This document shows, piece by piece, positions 24,903 to 37,901 of a stretch of 64,000 bases of DNA. Location of the stretch: positions 124,001 to 188,000 of the forward strand of contig CALESJ010000045.1 of NCBI GenBank assembly GCA_937907025.1, written 5' to 3'. Origin of the DNA: an uncultured Faecalibacterium sp. (lineage in GTDB: Bacteria; Bacillota; Clostridia; Oscillospirales; Ruminococcaceae). Numbering within the stretch: the first letter of the stretch is position 1; the number at the start of each line of letters is the position of its first letter. Both the position numbers and the translations under genes were made by a program. The notes below the pieces were generated by a model, which saw nothing but the letters and a program-made list of their open reading frames with translations, was not told the DNA's origin and did not search any database.

Positions 24903-27164
24903 ATGATGGAACAGAGACTGCAGGAAATCCTGAACGAACAGTTTGGCAAAACCCTGGACACCGCCGACAGCCGCCAGGTCTATCAGGCGCTGATGCTGTT
25001 TACCAAAGAAAAGATGGCGGCCCTGCCCAAGACCACCGGCAACCGCAAATTGTACTATGTATCGGCGGAATTTCTCATCGGCAAACTGCTGAGCAACAAC
25101 CTCATCAACCTGGGCCTGTTTGAGGAGGCCAAAGACCTGCTGGCCCGCCACGGCCACGAACTGACCGCCATTGAGGAGGCGGAAAACGAACCCTCCCTGG
25201 GCAACGGCGGCCTGGGACGGTTGGCGGCCTGCTTCCTGGATTCCATTGCCACGCTGGGCCTTTGCGGCGACGGCGCCGGGCTGAACTACCACGACGGCCT
25301 GTTCTACCAGAAGCTGGAAAACCACAAGCAGAAAGAAGAAAAGAACCCCTGGATCACCCCCCAGAGCTGGCTGACCGATACCGGTGTGCGGTTCACGGTG
25401 CCTTTCGGCGGGTTCAGCCTGAACTCCATCATGTACGACATTGCGGTGCCCGGCTACAACGGCCAGTGCAATGCCCTGCATCTGTTTGACGTGGATACGG
25501 TGGATGAATCCCGCATCGGGGAGGGCATCTCCTTCGACAAGAGCGATATTCCCCATACCCTGACGCTCTTCCTTTACCCTGACGACAGCGACGACGCCGG
25601 GCGGCTGCTGCGTGTCTATCAGCAGTATTTCCTGGTGAGCAGCACGGCCCAGCTGATCCTGAAAGAACTGGCTGAACGGGGCTACACCCCCGATACCCTC
25701 CATGAGCATGTGGCGGTGCAGATCAACGATACCCACCCCACCATGATCATTCCAGAACTGATCCGCCTGCTCACCGAGCAGGGCATGTCCATGGACGATG
25801 CCGTGCGGGAGGTCAGCCTGACCTGCGCCTACACCAACCACACCATTCTGGCCGAAGCCCTGGAAAAATGGCCCATGGACTTTATGCGCCGGGCGGTGCC
25901 TCAGCTGGTGCCCATTATTGAGGAACTGGACCGCCGCGCCAAGGCCGTGAGCAGCGACCCCCGTGTGGCCATTCTGGACGACCAGGACCGGGTACACATG
26001 GCCCACATCGATATTCACTACGGGTACAGTGTCAACGGTGTGGCAGCCCTTCACACCAAAATTCTGGAAGAATCGGAACTGCGATCCTTCTATGAACTTT
26101 ATCCCGAAAAGTTCAACAACAAGACCAATGGCATTACCTTCCGCCGTTGGCTGCTCCACTGCAACCAGCCGCTGGCTGCCTATATCGAGAGCCTCATCGG
26201 CCCCGGTTTCAAGGCGGATGCCGATCAGCTGGAAAAACTGCTGGCCTACCGGGACGATCCCCAGGTGCTGCGCACCCTGCGTGCCATCAAAAAGCAGAAC
26301 AAGGAGGAACTGTCCCGCTATCTGGAATCCACCCAGGGCATCGTGCTGGACACCGACTCGGTGTTCGATGTGCAGGTCAAGCGCCTGCATGAGTACAAGC
26401 GCCAGCAGATGAACGCCCTCTATGCCATTTACAAGTACCTGGAGATCAAGGCAGGCCGCAAACCGGCCCGCCCCGTGACCATGATCTTCGGCGCCAAGGC
26501 GGCCCCCGCCTACACCATCGCCAAGGATATCATCCACCTGATCCTCTGCCTGGCCGACCTCATCGACCATGACCCCGAGGTCAGCCCCTGGCTGAAAGTG
26601 GTCATGATCGAAAACTACAACGTGACCAAGGCGGCCAAGGTCATTCCCGCCTGCGATATCTCGGAGCAGATCAGCCTGGCCTCCAAGGAGGCTTCCGGCA
26701 CCGGCAACATGAAGTTCATGCTCAACGGCGCTGTGACCCTGGGTACCCGTGACGGCGCCAATGTGGAGATCGCCGACCTGGTAGGGGAGGAGAACATCTA
26801 CTGCTTCGGCAAAAGCTCCGAAGAAGTCATCCGCCTCTATGCCGAAAATGCCTACCACCCGGCGGAATTCTACGACGGCGACCCCGATATTGCCCGGTTG
26901 GTGGACTTTATCGTGGACAAAAAGATGCTGCGCATCGGCGATGTGGAAAGCCTCTGCCGCCTGTACAAGGAATTGATCAGCAAGGATTGGTTCATGACCC
27001 TGCTGGATGTGAAGGAGTACATCGCTGTCAAGGAGCGGATGCTGGCCGACTACGAGGACGAAGCTGTCTGGAGCCGCAAGGCCCTGGTGAACATTGCCAA
27101 GGCAGGGTTCTTCTCCTCCGACCGCACCATTGCCGAGTACAACCGTGATATCTGGCATCTGTGA
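24903..27164 (+). CDS. glgP: Glycogen/maltodextrin phosphorylase (GT35)
   Basis: 753 residues from the ATG at 24903 with GAGGGAAAG in front. Family blocks: [72 protein letters not shown] and the PLP site [20 protein letters not shown]. It splits alpha-1,4 links with phosphate to give glucose-1-phosphate. At 753 residues it is slightly shorter than the 800-850 common in the family, without visible gaps in the catalytic blocks. Confidence 0.95.
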   Translation: MMEQRLQEILNEQFGKTLDTADSRQVYQALMLFTKEKMAALPKTTGNRKLYYVSAEFLIGKLLSNNLINLGLFEEAKDLLARHGHELTAIEEAENEPSLGNGGLGRLAACFLDSIATLGLCGDGAGLNYHDGLFYQKLENHKQKEEKNPWITPQSWLTDTGVRFTVPFGGFSLNSIMYDIAVPGYNGQCNALHLFDVDTVDESRIGEGISFDKSDIPHTLTLFLYPDDSDDAGRLLRVYQQYFLVSSTAQLILKELAERGYTPDTLHEHVAVQINDTHPTMIIPELIRLLTEQGMSMDDAVREVSLTCAYTNHTILAEALEKWPMDFMRRAVPQLVPIIEELDRRAKAVSSDPRVAILDDQDRVHMAHIDIHYGYSVNGVAALHTKILEESELRSFYELYPEKFNNKTNGITFRRWLLHCNQPLAAYIESLIGPGFKADADQLEKLLAYRDDPQVLRTLRAIKKQNKEELSRYLESTQGIVLDTDSVFDVQVKRLHEYKRQQMNALYAIYKYLEIKAGRKPARPVTMIFGAKAAPAYTIAKDIIHLILCLADLIDHDPEVSPWLKVVMIENYNVTKAAKVIPACDISEQISLASKEASGTGNMKFMLNGAVTLGTRDGANVEIADLVGEENIYCFGKSSEEVIRLYAENAYHPAEFYDGDPDIARLVDFIVDKKMLRIGDVESLCRLYKELISKDWFMTLLDVKEYIAVKERMLADYEDEAVWSRKALVNIAKAGFFSSDRTIAEYNRDIWHL

Positions 27165-27174
27165 GGTGACGCCC

Positions 27175-28646
<1,472 letters not shown>

Positions 28647-28650
<4 letters not shown>

Positions 28651-30362
28651 ATTTTGCCGCGGTTTTTCACAGGGCCCAGGCACCCTGGAGCTATGCCTTG
28701 AACGCCGACGAGCTGGTGCTGCGCCTGCAGACCGGCCCCGAGGTGGAACGGGTCTTCCTGCACTGGGGCGACCCCTTTGAGGCGGGGATTCTGGGCGGGG
28801 CCGAGCGCTGGCACGGCCAGTGCCGGGAACTGACCGACCCCCAGCCCCTGGACCATGCCCTGTGGTGGACTGCGGTGATCCGCCCGCCCTACAAGCGGTG
28901 CCGCTACCATTTTGAACTGCACAGCGGCGGGCAGGTCTGGCTGTACGGCGAGGACGGTTTCTGTACCCCTGACCGGCAGGACGGAACACACCCGGCGGGC
29001 TTTTACCAGCCCTGGATGAACCCAGCCGATATCCCGGCGCCCCCTGCCTGGGTGCGTGATACTGTCTGGTACCAGATCTTCCCCGACCGGTTCTGCCGCA
29101 GCAAGGGCAGTGCCAACCAGACCCCCTGGCGGGAAGGCCCCGTGACCAACAGGGAACGTTTTGGGGGCGACCTGCCCGGCATCTGCGAAAAGCTGGACTA
29201 TCTGGCCTCCCTGGGCGTCAGCGGTCTGTATCTCAATCCCATCTTTGCGGCGGACTCGGTACACCGGTACGACACCCGGGATTATACCCGGGTGGACCCC
29301 GACCTTGGCACCAACGCCGATTTAAAACAGCTGGTGGAACAGGCCCATACCCGGGGCATCCGGGTCATGCTGGATGCGGTGTTCAACCACTGCGGCCCCC
29401 ACTTTGCCCCCTGGCGGGATGTGATGGAAAAAGGCCCCGACTCTCCTTACTGGGACTGGTTCATGGTCAACCGCTGGCCGCCGGAAGCAGCCCCGGGCGG
29501 TACCCGGGACGGACGGTATTTTTCCTTTGCCTTTGCGGCGGATATGCCCAAGCTGAATACCAACAACCCCGCCGTCATCGACTATTTCGGTACCCTGTGC
29601 GAAAGCTGGGTGCGGGATTACGGCGTGGACGGCATACGCTTTGATGTGGGCAACGAAATCTCCCACCGGATGCTCAAGGAACTGCGCCGTCGGGTGCGGG
29701 CCATCCGTCCCGATGTCTACCTGCTGGGGGAGATCTGGCACGATGCTTCCCTCTGGCTGGAAGGGGACGAGTACGACGCTGTGATGAACTACCCCCTGCA
29801 GCAGGCGGTGAAGGACTTTTTTGCCGACTTTGCCCGGACGGCCGGGGAACTGGCAGAGCAGCTTTACCGCTGCCTGCACCTTTACCGCTGCCAGACCACC
29901 GAGGTGCTGTTTAACCTGATGGATTCCCATGATACCGACCGGCTGTTCACCCGTTCGGGCAGTGAGGAGGCCTTTTTCCAGCAGCTGGCGCTGCTGTTCA
30001 CGCTGCCCGGCAGCCCCTGCATCTATTACGGTACCGAGGTGGCTCTGCCCGGCGGCCATGACCCGGACTGCCGCCGCTGCATGCCCTGGGACAAGATGAA
30101 TACCACCGAAAACCAGCAGAGGATCGATCAGCTGCGCCGTCTCATCGCCCTGCGCCGCACCCTGCCCGAACTGCGGGACGGCATGCCGGTGTTCCGGCAA
30201 GCCCCCGGGGCCCGGCAGGTGTGGTACTGCCGGGGCAGGGTGGAGGTACTGCTCAACGCCGGAAATACACCCTGGGAACTTTGCCCGGAAAAAGAGATCC
30301 TGTTTGAACGTGGTCTGACCGGGAACCGGCTGGCCCCCGGCGGGATCTGCATCCGGCGCTGA
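28647..30362 (+). CDS. Neopullulanase / cyclomaltodextrinase-type alpha-glycosidase (GH13_20)
   Basis: 571 residues. An N-terminal CBM34-like domain (residues 1-120) precedes the barrel: VWYQIFPDRFC, LDAVFNHCG, GIRFDVGNEIS (nucleophile Asp), LGEIWHDASLWLEGDEYD (acid Glu) and NLMDSHDTDRLF. This set is that of intracellular cyclomaltodextrinase/neopullulanase/maltogenic amylase enzymes, which hydrolyse short dextrins and cyclodextrins to maltose and panose. Exact specificity within the subfamily cannot be read by eye. Confidence 0.9.
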
Positions 30363-30389
30363 TGTTGCCGGCCCCACAAGGAGAAGCCA

Positions 30390-31115
30390 ATGAAAGACAT
30401 GGAAGTGGTCTTTTTTGATCTGTACGGAACCCTCATCCGAATCCATACGGACGAGGAGGATTTGACCCGGGTGTGGCGGCCCTTGTGTTATCTGTACGGG
30501 TACTATGGGGCATCCTACACGCCCGGAACACTGCGTGCCGCTTATCGGAGGGAAATCTCCCGGCAGGAGGCAGCTGCCCAGGCCGCTACCGGCAAAAGGC
30601 TGGTGGAAATTCGTCTGGAGCAGGTGTTTGGGGCGCTGTTCGCCCAAAAAGAGGTGGCATCGGTTTCGCCCTCCGTTCTTGCCGAGGTGGGGCGGATGTT
30701 TCGTGCCTGTTCCACCGATGTATCGGAACTGTACCCCGGAGCGGGTAGCCTGTTGGATGCACTGCGCGGTGCAGGCAAGCGGGTCTTTCTGCTGTCCAAC
30801 GCCCAGCGTCTGTTCACCGAGCCGGAAATGCGCCGTCTGAGGTTGTGGGATCGATTCGATAAAATTTTTATCTCTTCGGATCACGGTGTCAAAAAGCCGG
30901 ACCTGGACTATTTCCGTCTGGCGCTGCAAGCGGCGGGGGTGTCGCCCCGGAATTGCCTGATGGTTGGCAACAGTCCCGAGGACGATATGGCCCCTGCCCG
31001 GGCACTGGGAATCCGAACCTGTTTTCTCAATACCGACGGTGTAACACCGCCGCCCTGCGATTTATACTGCGACGGTGCCGACTATGCCCGCCTTTTGCGG
31101 GAGGTTCTGGCGTAA
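30390..31115 (+). CDS. HAD-superfamily hydrolase
   Basis: 241 residues. Motif I is FFDLYGTLI: the nucleophile Asp is present and the second position is Tyr, as in haloacid-dehalogenase-like members rather than DxDxT phosphatases. Motif II VFLLSNAQ, motif III Lys in DHGVKKPDLDYF, and motif IV MVGNSPEDDMAPA are all clear, with a helical cap at about 18-95. Its place inside the alpha-glucan operon suggests a sugar-phosphate or repair phosphatase role (inferred). Substrate unknown. Confidence 0.85.
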   Translation: MKDMEVVFFDLYGTLIRIHTDEEDLTRVWRPLCYLYGYYGASYTPGTLRAAYRREISRQEAAAQAATGKRLVEIRLEQVFGALFAQKEVASVSPSVLAEVGRMFRACSTDVSELYPGAGSLLDALRGAGKRVFLLSNAQRLFTEPEMRRLRLWDRFDKIFISSDHGVKKPDLDYFRLALQAAGVSPRNCLMVGNSPEDDMAPARALGIRTCFLNTDGVTPPPCDLYCDGADYARLLREVLA

Positions 31116-31159
31116 AGACCGCCTTACAATGAGTGCCTTTTGGGCACAGGAGGAAGCGT

Positions 31160-32788
31160 ATGCTTGACAAGACAAAAAAAGACTGGTGGAAATCCGCCGT
31201 CGTGTACCAGATTTATCCCCGCAGCTTTCAGGATACCACCGGCAGTGGTGTGGGGGATATTCCCGGCATTGTCCGGCGGTTGGATTATCTGCAGACCCTG
31301 GGGGTGGATGTGATCTGGCTTTCCCCGGTATTCGCGTCACCTCAGGTGGACAACGGATATGATATCTCGGATTATCGGGATATTGACCCGCTGTTCGGCA
31401 CGCTGGAGGATATGCGCACTCTCATACGGGAGAGCAAGCGCCGGGGTATCGGCATCATGATGGACCTGGTGCTCAACCATACTTCCGATCAGCACCGTTG
31501 GTTCCAACAGGCCCGCCAAAGTCGGGAAAATCCCTACCATGATTATTATGTCTGGCGGGATGGTACCCCCGACCAGCTGCCCAACGATATGCAGGCGGTG
31601 TTTGGCGGCCCTGCCTGGGAGTGGGTGCCTGAGGTGCAGCAGTATTATTTCCACCAGTTTGCCCCCCAGCAGCCCGACCTGAACTGGGAAAATCCGGCTC
31701 TGCGGCGGGAAATTTATGATATGATCCTGTGGTGGATGGACCAGGGGGTGGAAGGCTTCCGTCTGGATGTGATCGACCAGATCGCCAAGGAACCGGACCG
31801 CAAAATCACCAACAACGGCCCGCGCCTGCATGAATTCTTGCGGGAACTCAGCGCCGAAACCTTCCAGAAAGGCTGCCTGGTAACGGTGGGCGAAGCCTGG
31901 GGCGCAGACATCCCCCGGGCCAAACTGTACAGTGCCCCCGACGGCAGCGAGCTGTCCATGGTGTTCCAGTTTGAGCAGATGTGTCTGGACCAGCAGCCCG
32001 GCAAGGAAAAATGGGACCTGGCACCCCTGCCTTTTGTCAAGATGAAGCAGAGCTTTGCCCGCTGGCAGCGGGAACTTCATGGCTGCGGCTGGAACAGCCT
32101 TTTCCTGGACAACCACGATCTGCCCCGCATCGTCTCCCGCTGGGGCAACGACGGGCAGTACCGGGGCCGTTCCGCCAAACTGCTGGCCACCATGCTCCAC
32201 GGTATGCAGGGTACGCCCTATATCTACCAGGGCGAGGAACTGGGTATGACCAACATCCAGCTGCCCATAGAGCAGTACCGGGATGTGGAGATTCATAACC
32301 TCTATCATAAGCGGATGGCCGAAGGGTACCCGGAAGCGGAAGTTATGGCCTCCATCTACGCCAAAGGGCGGGATAATGCACGCACGCCTATGCAGTGGGA
32401 TGATACCCCCAACGCCGGATTTACCACCGGCACCCCCTGGCTGCCGGTGAATCCCAACTATACCACCGTCAACGCCGGGGAGGAACTGGCCGACCCAGAT
32501 TCGGTGTTTGCCTATTACCAGAAGCTCATTTCCCTGCGCAAACAGTACGCGGTCTTTGTGGATGGTGACTTTACCTTGCTGGAAGAGGAGCATCCCCGCT
32601 TGTTTATCTATGAGCGGGCACTGGGGGCGGAGCAAATGCTGGTGGTGTGCAACTTCGGCGACGAAGCCACCCCCTGGACTGTGCCCGAAAATTGGTGCGG
32701 CGCCCGGGTTCTGATTGAAAACTGTACCGCCACCCCCGATACTTTGCAGCCCTGGGAGGCAAGAATTCTCTACAAAGTTAACCGATAA
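31160..32788 (+). CDS. malL: Oligo-1,6-glucosidase / alpha-glucosidase (GH13_31)
   Basis: 542 residues after AGGAGG. WWKSAVVYQIYPRSFQDTTG, VIWLSPVFASPQVDNGYDIS, MDLVLNHTSDQHRWF, VEGFRLDVIDQIAKEP (nucleophile Asp), TVGEAWG (acid Glu), FLDNHDLPRIVSRWG and RTPMQWDDTPNAGFT are the standard blocks of oligo-1,6-glucosidases and related alpha-glucosidases. It releases glucose from isomalto- and malto-oligosaccharides. Last gene of the operon; a strong hairpin follows about 100 bases later. Confidence 0.93.
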   Translation: MLDKTKKDWWKSAVVYQIYPRSFQDTTGSGVGDIPGIVRRLDYLQTLGVDVIWLSPVFASPQVDNGYDISDYRDIDPLFGTLEDMRTLIRESKRRGIGIMMDLVLNHTSDQHRWFQQARQSRENPYHDYYVWRDGTPDQLPNDMQAVFGGPAWEWVPEVQQYYFHQFAPQQPDLNWENPALRREIYDMILWWMDQGVEGFRLDVIDQIAKEPDRKITNNGPRLHEFLRELSAETFQKGCLVTVGEAWGADIPRAKLYSAPDGSELSMVFQFEQMCLDQQPGKEKWDLAPLPFVKMKQSFARWQRELHGCGWNSLFLDNHDLPRIVSRWGNDGQYRGRSAKLLATMLHGMQGTPYIYQGEELGMTNIQLPIEQYRDVEIHNLYHKRMAEGYPEAEVMASIYAKGRDNARTPMQWDDTPNAGFTTGTPWLPVNPNYTTVNAGEELADPDSVFAYYQKLISLRKQYAVFVDGDFTLLEEEHPRLFIYERALGAEQMLVVCNFGDEATPWTVPENWCGARVLIENCTATPDTLQPWEARILYKVNR

Positions 32789-32893
32789 TTGTAGGATAAC
32801 AATTTCGCGCAAAGCAAAATCAATTGCAAAAGGTAAATTGTCGACTTGGCGGCTTCAAAGCTGTAAAAGTTGCCAGCGCTGTTTTCTCCCCAT

Positions 32894-32943
32894 AAGCCAA
32901 ACCGACGGAAATGTGAAATGGCATCTCCATCGGTTTGGCTTTT
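32894..32943 (+). terminator. Terminator of the maltodextrin operon
   Basis: AAGCCAAACCGACGGA pairs with TCCATCGGTTTGGCTT (one mismatch) and is followed by TTT. It marks the end of the operon; no gene lies between 32789 and the GH4 remnant. Confidence 0.75.
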
Positions 32944-33009
32944 AGTAGTCAGGAATTTAGGTTTTGAGCACCCTTGCAAAAGCTTCTTTTGCGTTGGAAC
33001 GTGAGCAGA

Positions 33010-34026
33010 CACTATGGTATGCGAACCATCTTCCCCATGATTAAGGTCATTGACGATGTGGAAAAGTACGCCAAACCCAGCTATTGGATTCTGAATTACT
33101 CTAATCCCGCTTCCATTGTATCGGAAGCCTGCCGCAAGCTGCGTCCCAATGCCCGCATTATCAATATCTGCGATATGCCCATCGCCATCATTGATGTGGT
33201 CGCTGCAGCCATGGGCATCAAGGATAAGAAGAATATTGTCTATGACTACTACGGACTTAACCATTTCGGCTGGTTCACTTCCATCGAGTACAAGGGCGAG
33301 GACTTGATGCCCAAACTGCGGGATTACATCATGGAACACGAGATCCTTCTGCCCGCAGCCTACCTGGCAGACAAAAAAGCTCTGACTGGTTCCGGTGAAG
33401 GCAACCGCCATACCAAGGGCAGCTGGTACTATGTGTGGAAGGGCGTTTACGAAATCATGAAGAATTTCCCGGACACCCTGCCCAACACCTATTTGAACTA
33501 TTATCTGCAGCAAAAAGAGTTCGTGGAACATTCCAGCGCCGACCATACCCGCGCCAATGAGGTCATGGAAACCCGTGAGAAGAATCTCTTCGACGGTATT
33601 GACAAGTACCTGGCTACGGGCGAGATTACCGAAGATGTGTTCTATGCAGGCAGCCACGGCGACTGGATTGCCGATCTGGCCATTGCCCTCAAGAACGATA
33701 CCAAGGCTCGTTTCCTGGTCATTACCGAGAACCGTGGTGCATTGCCGAATATGCCCTATGATGCCATGGTGGAAGTGCCCGCCTACATTGGTAAGAAGGG
33801 CCCGGAGGTCATTGCGCAGGACAACATTCCCCTGTTCCAGCAAGGCCTGATGATGCAGCAGCTCAACTGCGAAAAGCTGCTGGTGGAAGGTTGCATCGAG
33901 GGTTCCTACCAGAAGGTGCTGGAAGCCTTTACCCTCAACAAGACGGTGCCCAGCATGAAGGTGGCCAAAGAAGTCTTGGATGACATGATCGAGGCGAACA
34001 AGGGTTACTGGCCGGAACTGAAGTGA
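33010..34026 (+). pseudogene. N-terminally truncated GH4 6-phospho-alpha-glucosidase
   Basis: The frame (open from a TTG at 32974 without a ribosome site) matches family 4 glycosidases from HYGMRTIFPMIKVIDDVEKY onward: WILNYSNPASIVSEA, NICDMPIAIIDV (metal-binding Cys of the CDMP subgroup), YYGLNHFGWF (metal-binding His), VEVPAYIGKKGPEVI, ending GYWPELK. GH4 enzymes are about 440 residues and need NAD+ and Mn2+. Here about the first 100 residues, including the NAD-binding glycine loop, are missing, so the product should be inactive. In working form it would hydrolyse phosphorylated maltose-type sugars. The deletion joint lies between 32943 and 33010. Confidence 0.82.
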
Positions 34027-35045
34027 TACAATACCTGGTCTTTAAAACGACCGGTCGATTCGCCACCGACTACTCCGATGCTTCGGGTATGCTGCTGCTG
34101 GATGTGGAGCACAAGCGCTGGAGCCGGGAGATGTGCGAACTCTGCGGTGTGGACCCCGCCTGGCTGGCTCCCTTGTATGAAAGCTGGCAGGAAGTGGGTA
34201 CCCTGCAGCCCGATGCGGCCGCCGCCCTGAGGCTGCCACAAACCGTAAAGGTCTGCGCCGGCGCCGGTGATAACGCCGCGGCGGCCGTGGGTACCGGCAC
34301 GGTGGGGCAGGGCCGGTGCAACATCAGCCTGGGAACTTCCGGTACCTTGTTCATCAGCAGCAAAACCTTCGGCGTGGATGCCACCAACGGGCTGCACGCC
34401 TTCGCCCATGCGGACGGCGGCTGGCACCTGATGGGCTGTATGCTCTCCGCCGCTTCCTGCAACAAGTGGTGGATGGACGACATCCTCAATGTTACCGAAA
34501 AGGACTACCCGGCGGAACAGGAACCCATCACCCGCGAAAAACTGGGCCGCAATCCGGTCTTTTTCCTGCCGTACCTGATGGGGGAGCGAAGCCCCATCAA
34601 CGATACCGACGCCCGGGGAACCTTCCTGAGGCTGAGCATGGATACCACCCGGGCGGATATGACCCAGGCTGTGCTGGAAGGGGTGGCCTTCGCCCTGCGG
34701 GATTCCTTTGAGGTGGCCCGCTCCATCGGCATTTCCATCCCGCGGTCCAATCTCTGCGGCGGCGGTGCCAAAAGCCCGCTGTGGGGCACCATTCTGGCCA
34801 ACGTGCTGGGCATTCCTCTGGATATTCTGGTCACCGAGCAGGGCCCCGGCTACGGCGGCGCCTTGCTGGCCATGGTCTGCTGCGGCCGTTTTGCCACCGT
34901 GCAGGCGGCCACCGACGCCCTGATCCATGTGAGCCGTACCATCCGGCCGGATGCTGAGCTTACCGCCCGGTATGAGGAGCGGTACCAAAAATTCAGACAG
35001 ATCTATCCGGCCTGCAAAGGGCTGTTTCAAAAACTGGCCCTGTAA
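34023..35045 (+). pseudogene. xylB: N-terminally truncated xylulokinase-like FGGY kinase
   Basis: The frame begins inside the protein: YLVFKTTGRFATDYSDASGM, LLLDVEHKRWSREMCELCG, then VCAGAGDNAAAAVGTG, NISLGTSGTLFISS, LPYLMGERSPINDTDARGTF, NLCGGGAKSPLWGTILANVL and GGALLAMVCCGRF. These are the second half of domain I and all of domain II of xylulokinase. Xylulokinases have about 490-500 residues; roughly the first 155, including the initial phosphate loop, are missing. The GTG at 34023 overlaps the GH4 stop and has no ribosome site, so this is a fusion scar left by a deletion. Confidence 0.85.
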
Positions 35046-35067
35046 ACCCAAGGGAGGAAAACCTGCT

Positions 35068-35712
35068 ATGACCGTCTATCCCGTTACTAGCCCGGAGTTT
35101 GCCCGTTACGGCCGGGTCATTACCGGCTATGAGGATGAATGTGCTTCCGTTGCCTCGGCGCTGGAAACTTGCACCCCGCTGCCCGAAGACGTGGGCTATC
35201 TGCCGGAGGAACCGGCCCTGCAGTTCATGCGGAAGCCGCCGCGTTGGGGGCGTCGCTGTTCGGCGGTATGCCCTTTCAGTTCGGCTGGTGCAACGGCCAC
35301 AATATCAAGCTGAACTGTCTGGAATATCACCGGGACAGTGAGTTCAACCTGAGCCCCGGGGATTTTATCCTGTTGCTGGCAAAACTGGATGAAATTGCGG
35401 ACGGCAAACTGGATACCGGCAGGGTAAAAGCCTTCCGCGTGCCGGCCGCTACCCTAGTGGAAGTGTACTCCCCCCCTGCATTATGCCCCCTGCCATACCG
35501 ACCCGGCCCGGGGATTCAAGGTGCTGGTGGCACTGCCCAAAGGCACCAACACTGAAAAACCGAACCTTCCCGTGCAGGGCGGCGACGACGTCTGGCTGTG
35601 GGCCTGCAACAAATGGTTGCTGGCCCATCCCGATTCTGCGGAAGCCGCACAGGGCGCAGCCGCCGTTCTGACCGGGCAAAACCTTGATATTGCACCCCTG
35701 TTATCACGATAA
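35068..35712 (+). pseudogene. DUF4867-family gene broken by two frameshifts
   Basis: An ATG with AGGGAGGAAA begins MTVYPVTSPEFARYGRVITG. The match jumps frame near 35222-35235 and continues as SLFGGMPFQFGWCNGHNIKL, NCLEYHRDSEFNLSPGDFIL and FRVPAATLVEVY. It jumps again at a run of seven C (35470-35476) and continues LHYAPCHTDPARGFKVLVAL, DVWLWACNKWLLAHPDSAEA to a stop at 35712. Rejoined, the protein is about 214 residues, the normal length of DUF4867 proteins, which I associate with fucose-isomerase-like genes. Function unknown. The C-run jump could be a sequencing error or slipped-strand change; the other has no homopolymer. Confidence 0.75.
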
Positions 35713-35725
35713 GGAGGAATCCGTC

Positions 35726-37216
35726 ATGCAATCCACCAACATTCCCGAAGTCCGTCTGGGCATCGTGGCGGTCAGCCGCGACTGCTTCCCTATTGCGCTG
35801 TCCACCCAGCGCCGCCAGAACATTATGGCTGCCTGCAAAGCCAAAGGTTTTGCGCCTTACGAGTGCAGTGTCACGGTGGAAAACGAAGCCGATATGCGCA
35901 AGGCCGTGGAAGAAGTCGAGGCCGCAGGCTGCAACGCCCTGACGGTGTTTCTGGGCAACTTCGGCCCCGAAACCCCCGAAACCCTTATTGCCAAGTATTT
36001 TGACGGTCCCTGTATGTTTGTGGCGGCCTCTGAGGGTGACGGCGATATGATCAACGGCCGCGGCGACGCCTACTGCGGTATGCTGAACTGCTCTTACAAT
36101 CTGGGGCTGCGCCACCTGAAGGGGTACATTCCCGAATATCCCATCGGCACCGCCGAGGAACTGGCCGATAAAATGATCGAGTTCCTGCCCATCGCCCGCA
36201 CCATCCTGGGCCTGAAGGATCTGAAGATCATCACCTTCGGCCCCCGTCCCCAGGACTTCTTCGCCTGCAATGCCCCCATCAAGGGGCTGTATGAGATCGG
36301 CGTCGAGATCGAGGAAAACTCCGAACTGGATCTGCTGGTGAGCTATCAGGCCCATAAGGACGACCCCCGCATCCCCGAAGTCTGCGCCGATATGGCCGCC
36401 GAAATGGGAGAAGGCAAGTATTATCCCGAACTGTCTGCCCGGATGGCCCAGTTTGAACTGACCCTGCTGGATTGGGCCGAAGCCCACAAAGGCAGCAAGA
36501 AGTATGTGGCCTTTGCCGATAAGTGTTGGCCTGCCTTCCCCAGCCAGTTTGGTTTTGAACCTTGCTATGTGAACTCCCGCCTGGCCAGCCGTGGCATCCC
36601 TGTTTCCTGCGAAGTGGATATTTATGGTGCGCTGAGCGAGTACATCGGTATGTGTGTGTCCGGGGATACCGTCACCCTGCTGGACATCAACAACAGTGTG
36701 CCCAAGTATATTTATGATGAGGAAATCGCCGGCAAGTTCGATTACAAACTCACCGATACCTTCATGGGCTTCCACTGCGGCAACACGCCTTCCTGCAAGA
36801 TGTGCGCCGATCGCCGGGTGAAATACCAGCTGATCCAGCACCGTCTGCTGGAACCCGCCGGCAGCGAGCCGGACTTCACCCGCGGTACCCTGGAAGGGGA
36901 TATCGCTGCCTCCGACATTACCTTCTACCGCCTGCAGTGTGACAGCGAGGGTACCCTGCGCGCCTACATCGCCCAGGGCGAGGTGCTGCCGGTGGCCACC
37001 CGCTCCTTCGGTGACATCGGTATCTTTGCCATTCCCGAAATGGGCCGCTTCTACCGCCATGTGCTGATCCAGAAGCGTTACCCCCATCACGGCGCCGTGG
37101 CCTTCGGCCATTACGGCAAGGCCCTGTTTGAAGTGTTCAAGTTCCTGGGCATCGGCGATATTGCCTACAACCAGCCCAAGAATCTGCCCTATCCCACCGA
37201 GAATCCCTGGGCCTGA
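35726..37216 (+). CDS. L-fucose/D-arabinose isomerase family protein
   Basis: 496 residues from an ATG with AAGGAGG. The sequence (VRLGIVAVSRDCFPIALSTQ, GCNALTVFLGNFGPETPETL, FVAASEGDGDMINGRGDAYC, PCYVNSRLASRGIPVSCEVD, FMGFHCGNTPSCKMC) matches the fucose/arabinose isomerase family, which interconverts aldoses and ketoses with a metal ion. Conserved acidic (SCEVD) and His (FHCGN) residues of the active site are present. Next to a xylulokinase remnant and pentose phosphate genes, it probably supplied a ketopentose or deoxyketose. The exact sugar cannot be told. Apparently intact. Confidence 0.85.
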   Translation: MQSTNIPEVRLGIVAVSRDCFPIALSTQRRQNIMAACKAKGFAPYECSVTVENEADMRKAVEEVEAAGCNALTVFLGNFGPETPETLIAKYFDGPCMFVAASEGDGDMINGRGDAYCGMLNCSYNLGLRHLKGYIPEYPIGTAEELADKMIEFLPIARTILGLKDLKIITFGPRPQDFFACNAPIKGLYEIGVEIEENSELDLLVSYQAHKDDPRIPEVCADMAAEMGEGKYYPELSARMAQFELTLLDWAEAHKGSKKYVAFADKCWPAFPSQFGFEPCYVNSRLASRGIPVSCEVDIYGALSEYIGMCVSGDTVTLLDINNSVPKYIYDEEIAGKFDYKLTDTFMGFHCGNTPSCKMCADRRVKYQLIQHRLLEPAGSEPDFTRGTLEGDIAASDITFYRLQCDSEGTLRAYIAQGEVLPVATRSFGDIGIFAIPEMGRFYRHVLIQKRYPHHGAVAFGHYGKALFEVFKFLGIGDIAYNQPKNLPYPTENPWA

Positions 37217-37240
37217 TGACCAGAAAGGAAGTATTTTGCC

Positions 37241-37900
37241 ATGAAATTCTTTATTGATACCGCCAACGTGGACGAAATCCGCGCCGCCAACGACATGGGC
37301 GTCATCGCCGGTGTTACCACCAACCCCAGCCTCATCGCCAAAGAAGGCCGGGACTACGCCGAGACGCTGGCCGAGATCGCCACCATCGTGGACGGCCCCA
37401 TCTCCGGCGAAGTGAAAGCCACCACCACCGACGCCGAAACCATGGTGAAAGAGGGCGAGGCCATCTACGTCCTGGACCCCAAGCACATGGTTGTTAAAAT
37501 TCCCATGACCGCCGAGGGCCTCAAGGCCATCAAGGCCCTGAGTGCCAAGGGTATCCCCACCAACTGCACCCTGATTTTCAGCGCCAATCAGGCCCTGCTG
37601 GCCGCCCGCGCCGGTGCCACCTACGTCAGCCCCTTTTTGGGCCGTCTGGACGATATTTCCCAGCGGGGCATCGAACTGATTGAAACCATCCACGATATGT
37701 TCCTGAACTATCCCGACATCGAGACTCAGATCATCGCCGCCAGTGTGCACAACCCCATCCATGTGACCGACTGCGCTCTGGCCGGTGCTGACATCGCCAC
37801 GGTGCCCTACAAGGTCATCGAGCAGATGCTCCACCATCCCCTGACCGACGCGGGCATCGAAAAGTTCAAGGCCGATTACTGCAAGGTGTTTGGTGAGTGA
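37241..37900 (+). CDS. Fructose-6-phosphate aldolase / transaldolase-like protein
   Basis: 219 residues: [53 protein letters not shown] (Schiff-base Lys lies in the VKIP strand), [33 protein letters not shown] and [20 protein letters not shown]. This is the small TalC/FSA subfamily of class I transaldolases. It moves a dihydroxyacetone unit between sugar phosphates or splits fructose-6-phosphate. The transketolase start follows one base after the stop. Confidence 0.93.
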   Translation: MKFFIDTANVDEIRAANDMGVIAGVTTNPSLIAKEGRDYAETLAEIATIVDGPISGEVKATTTDAETMVKEGEAIYVLDPKHMVVKIPMTAEGLKAIKALSAKGIPTNCTLIFSANQALLAARAGATYVSPFLGRLDDISQRGIELIETIHDMFLNYPDIETQIIAASVHNPIHVTDCALAGADIATVPYKVIEQMLHHPLTDAGIEKFKADYCKVFGE

Positions 37901-37901
37901 T

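Noticed and set aside
32787..32804. Lac-operator-like inverted repeat AATTGT...ACAATT after the last mal gene
   Set aside because: Short, AT-rich and downstream of the operon; probably chance.
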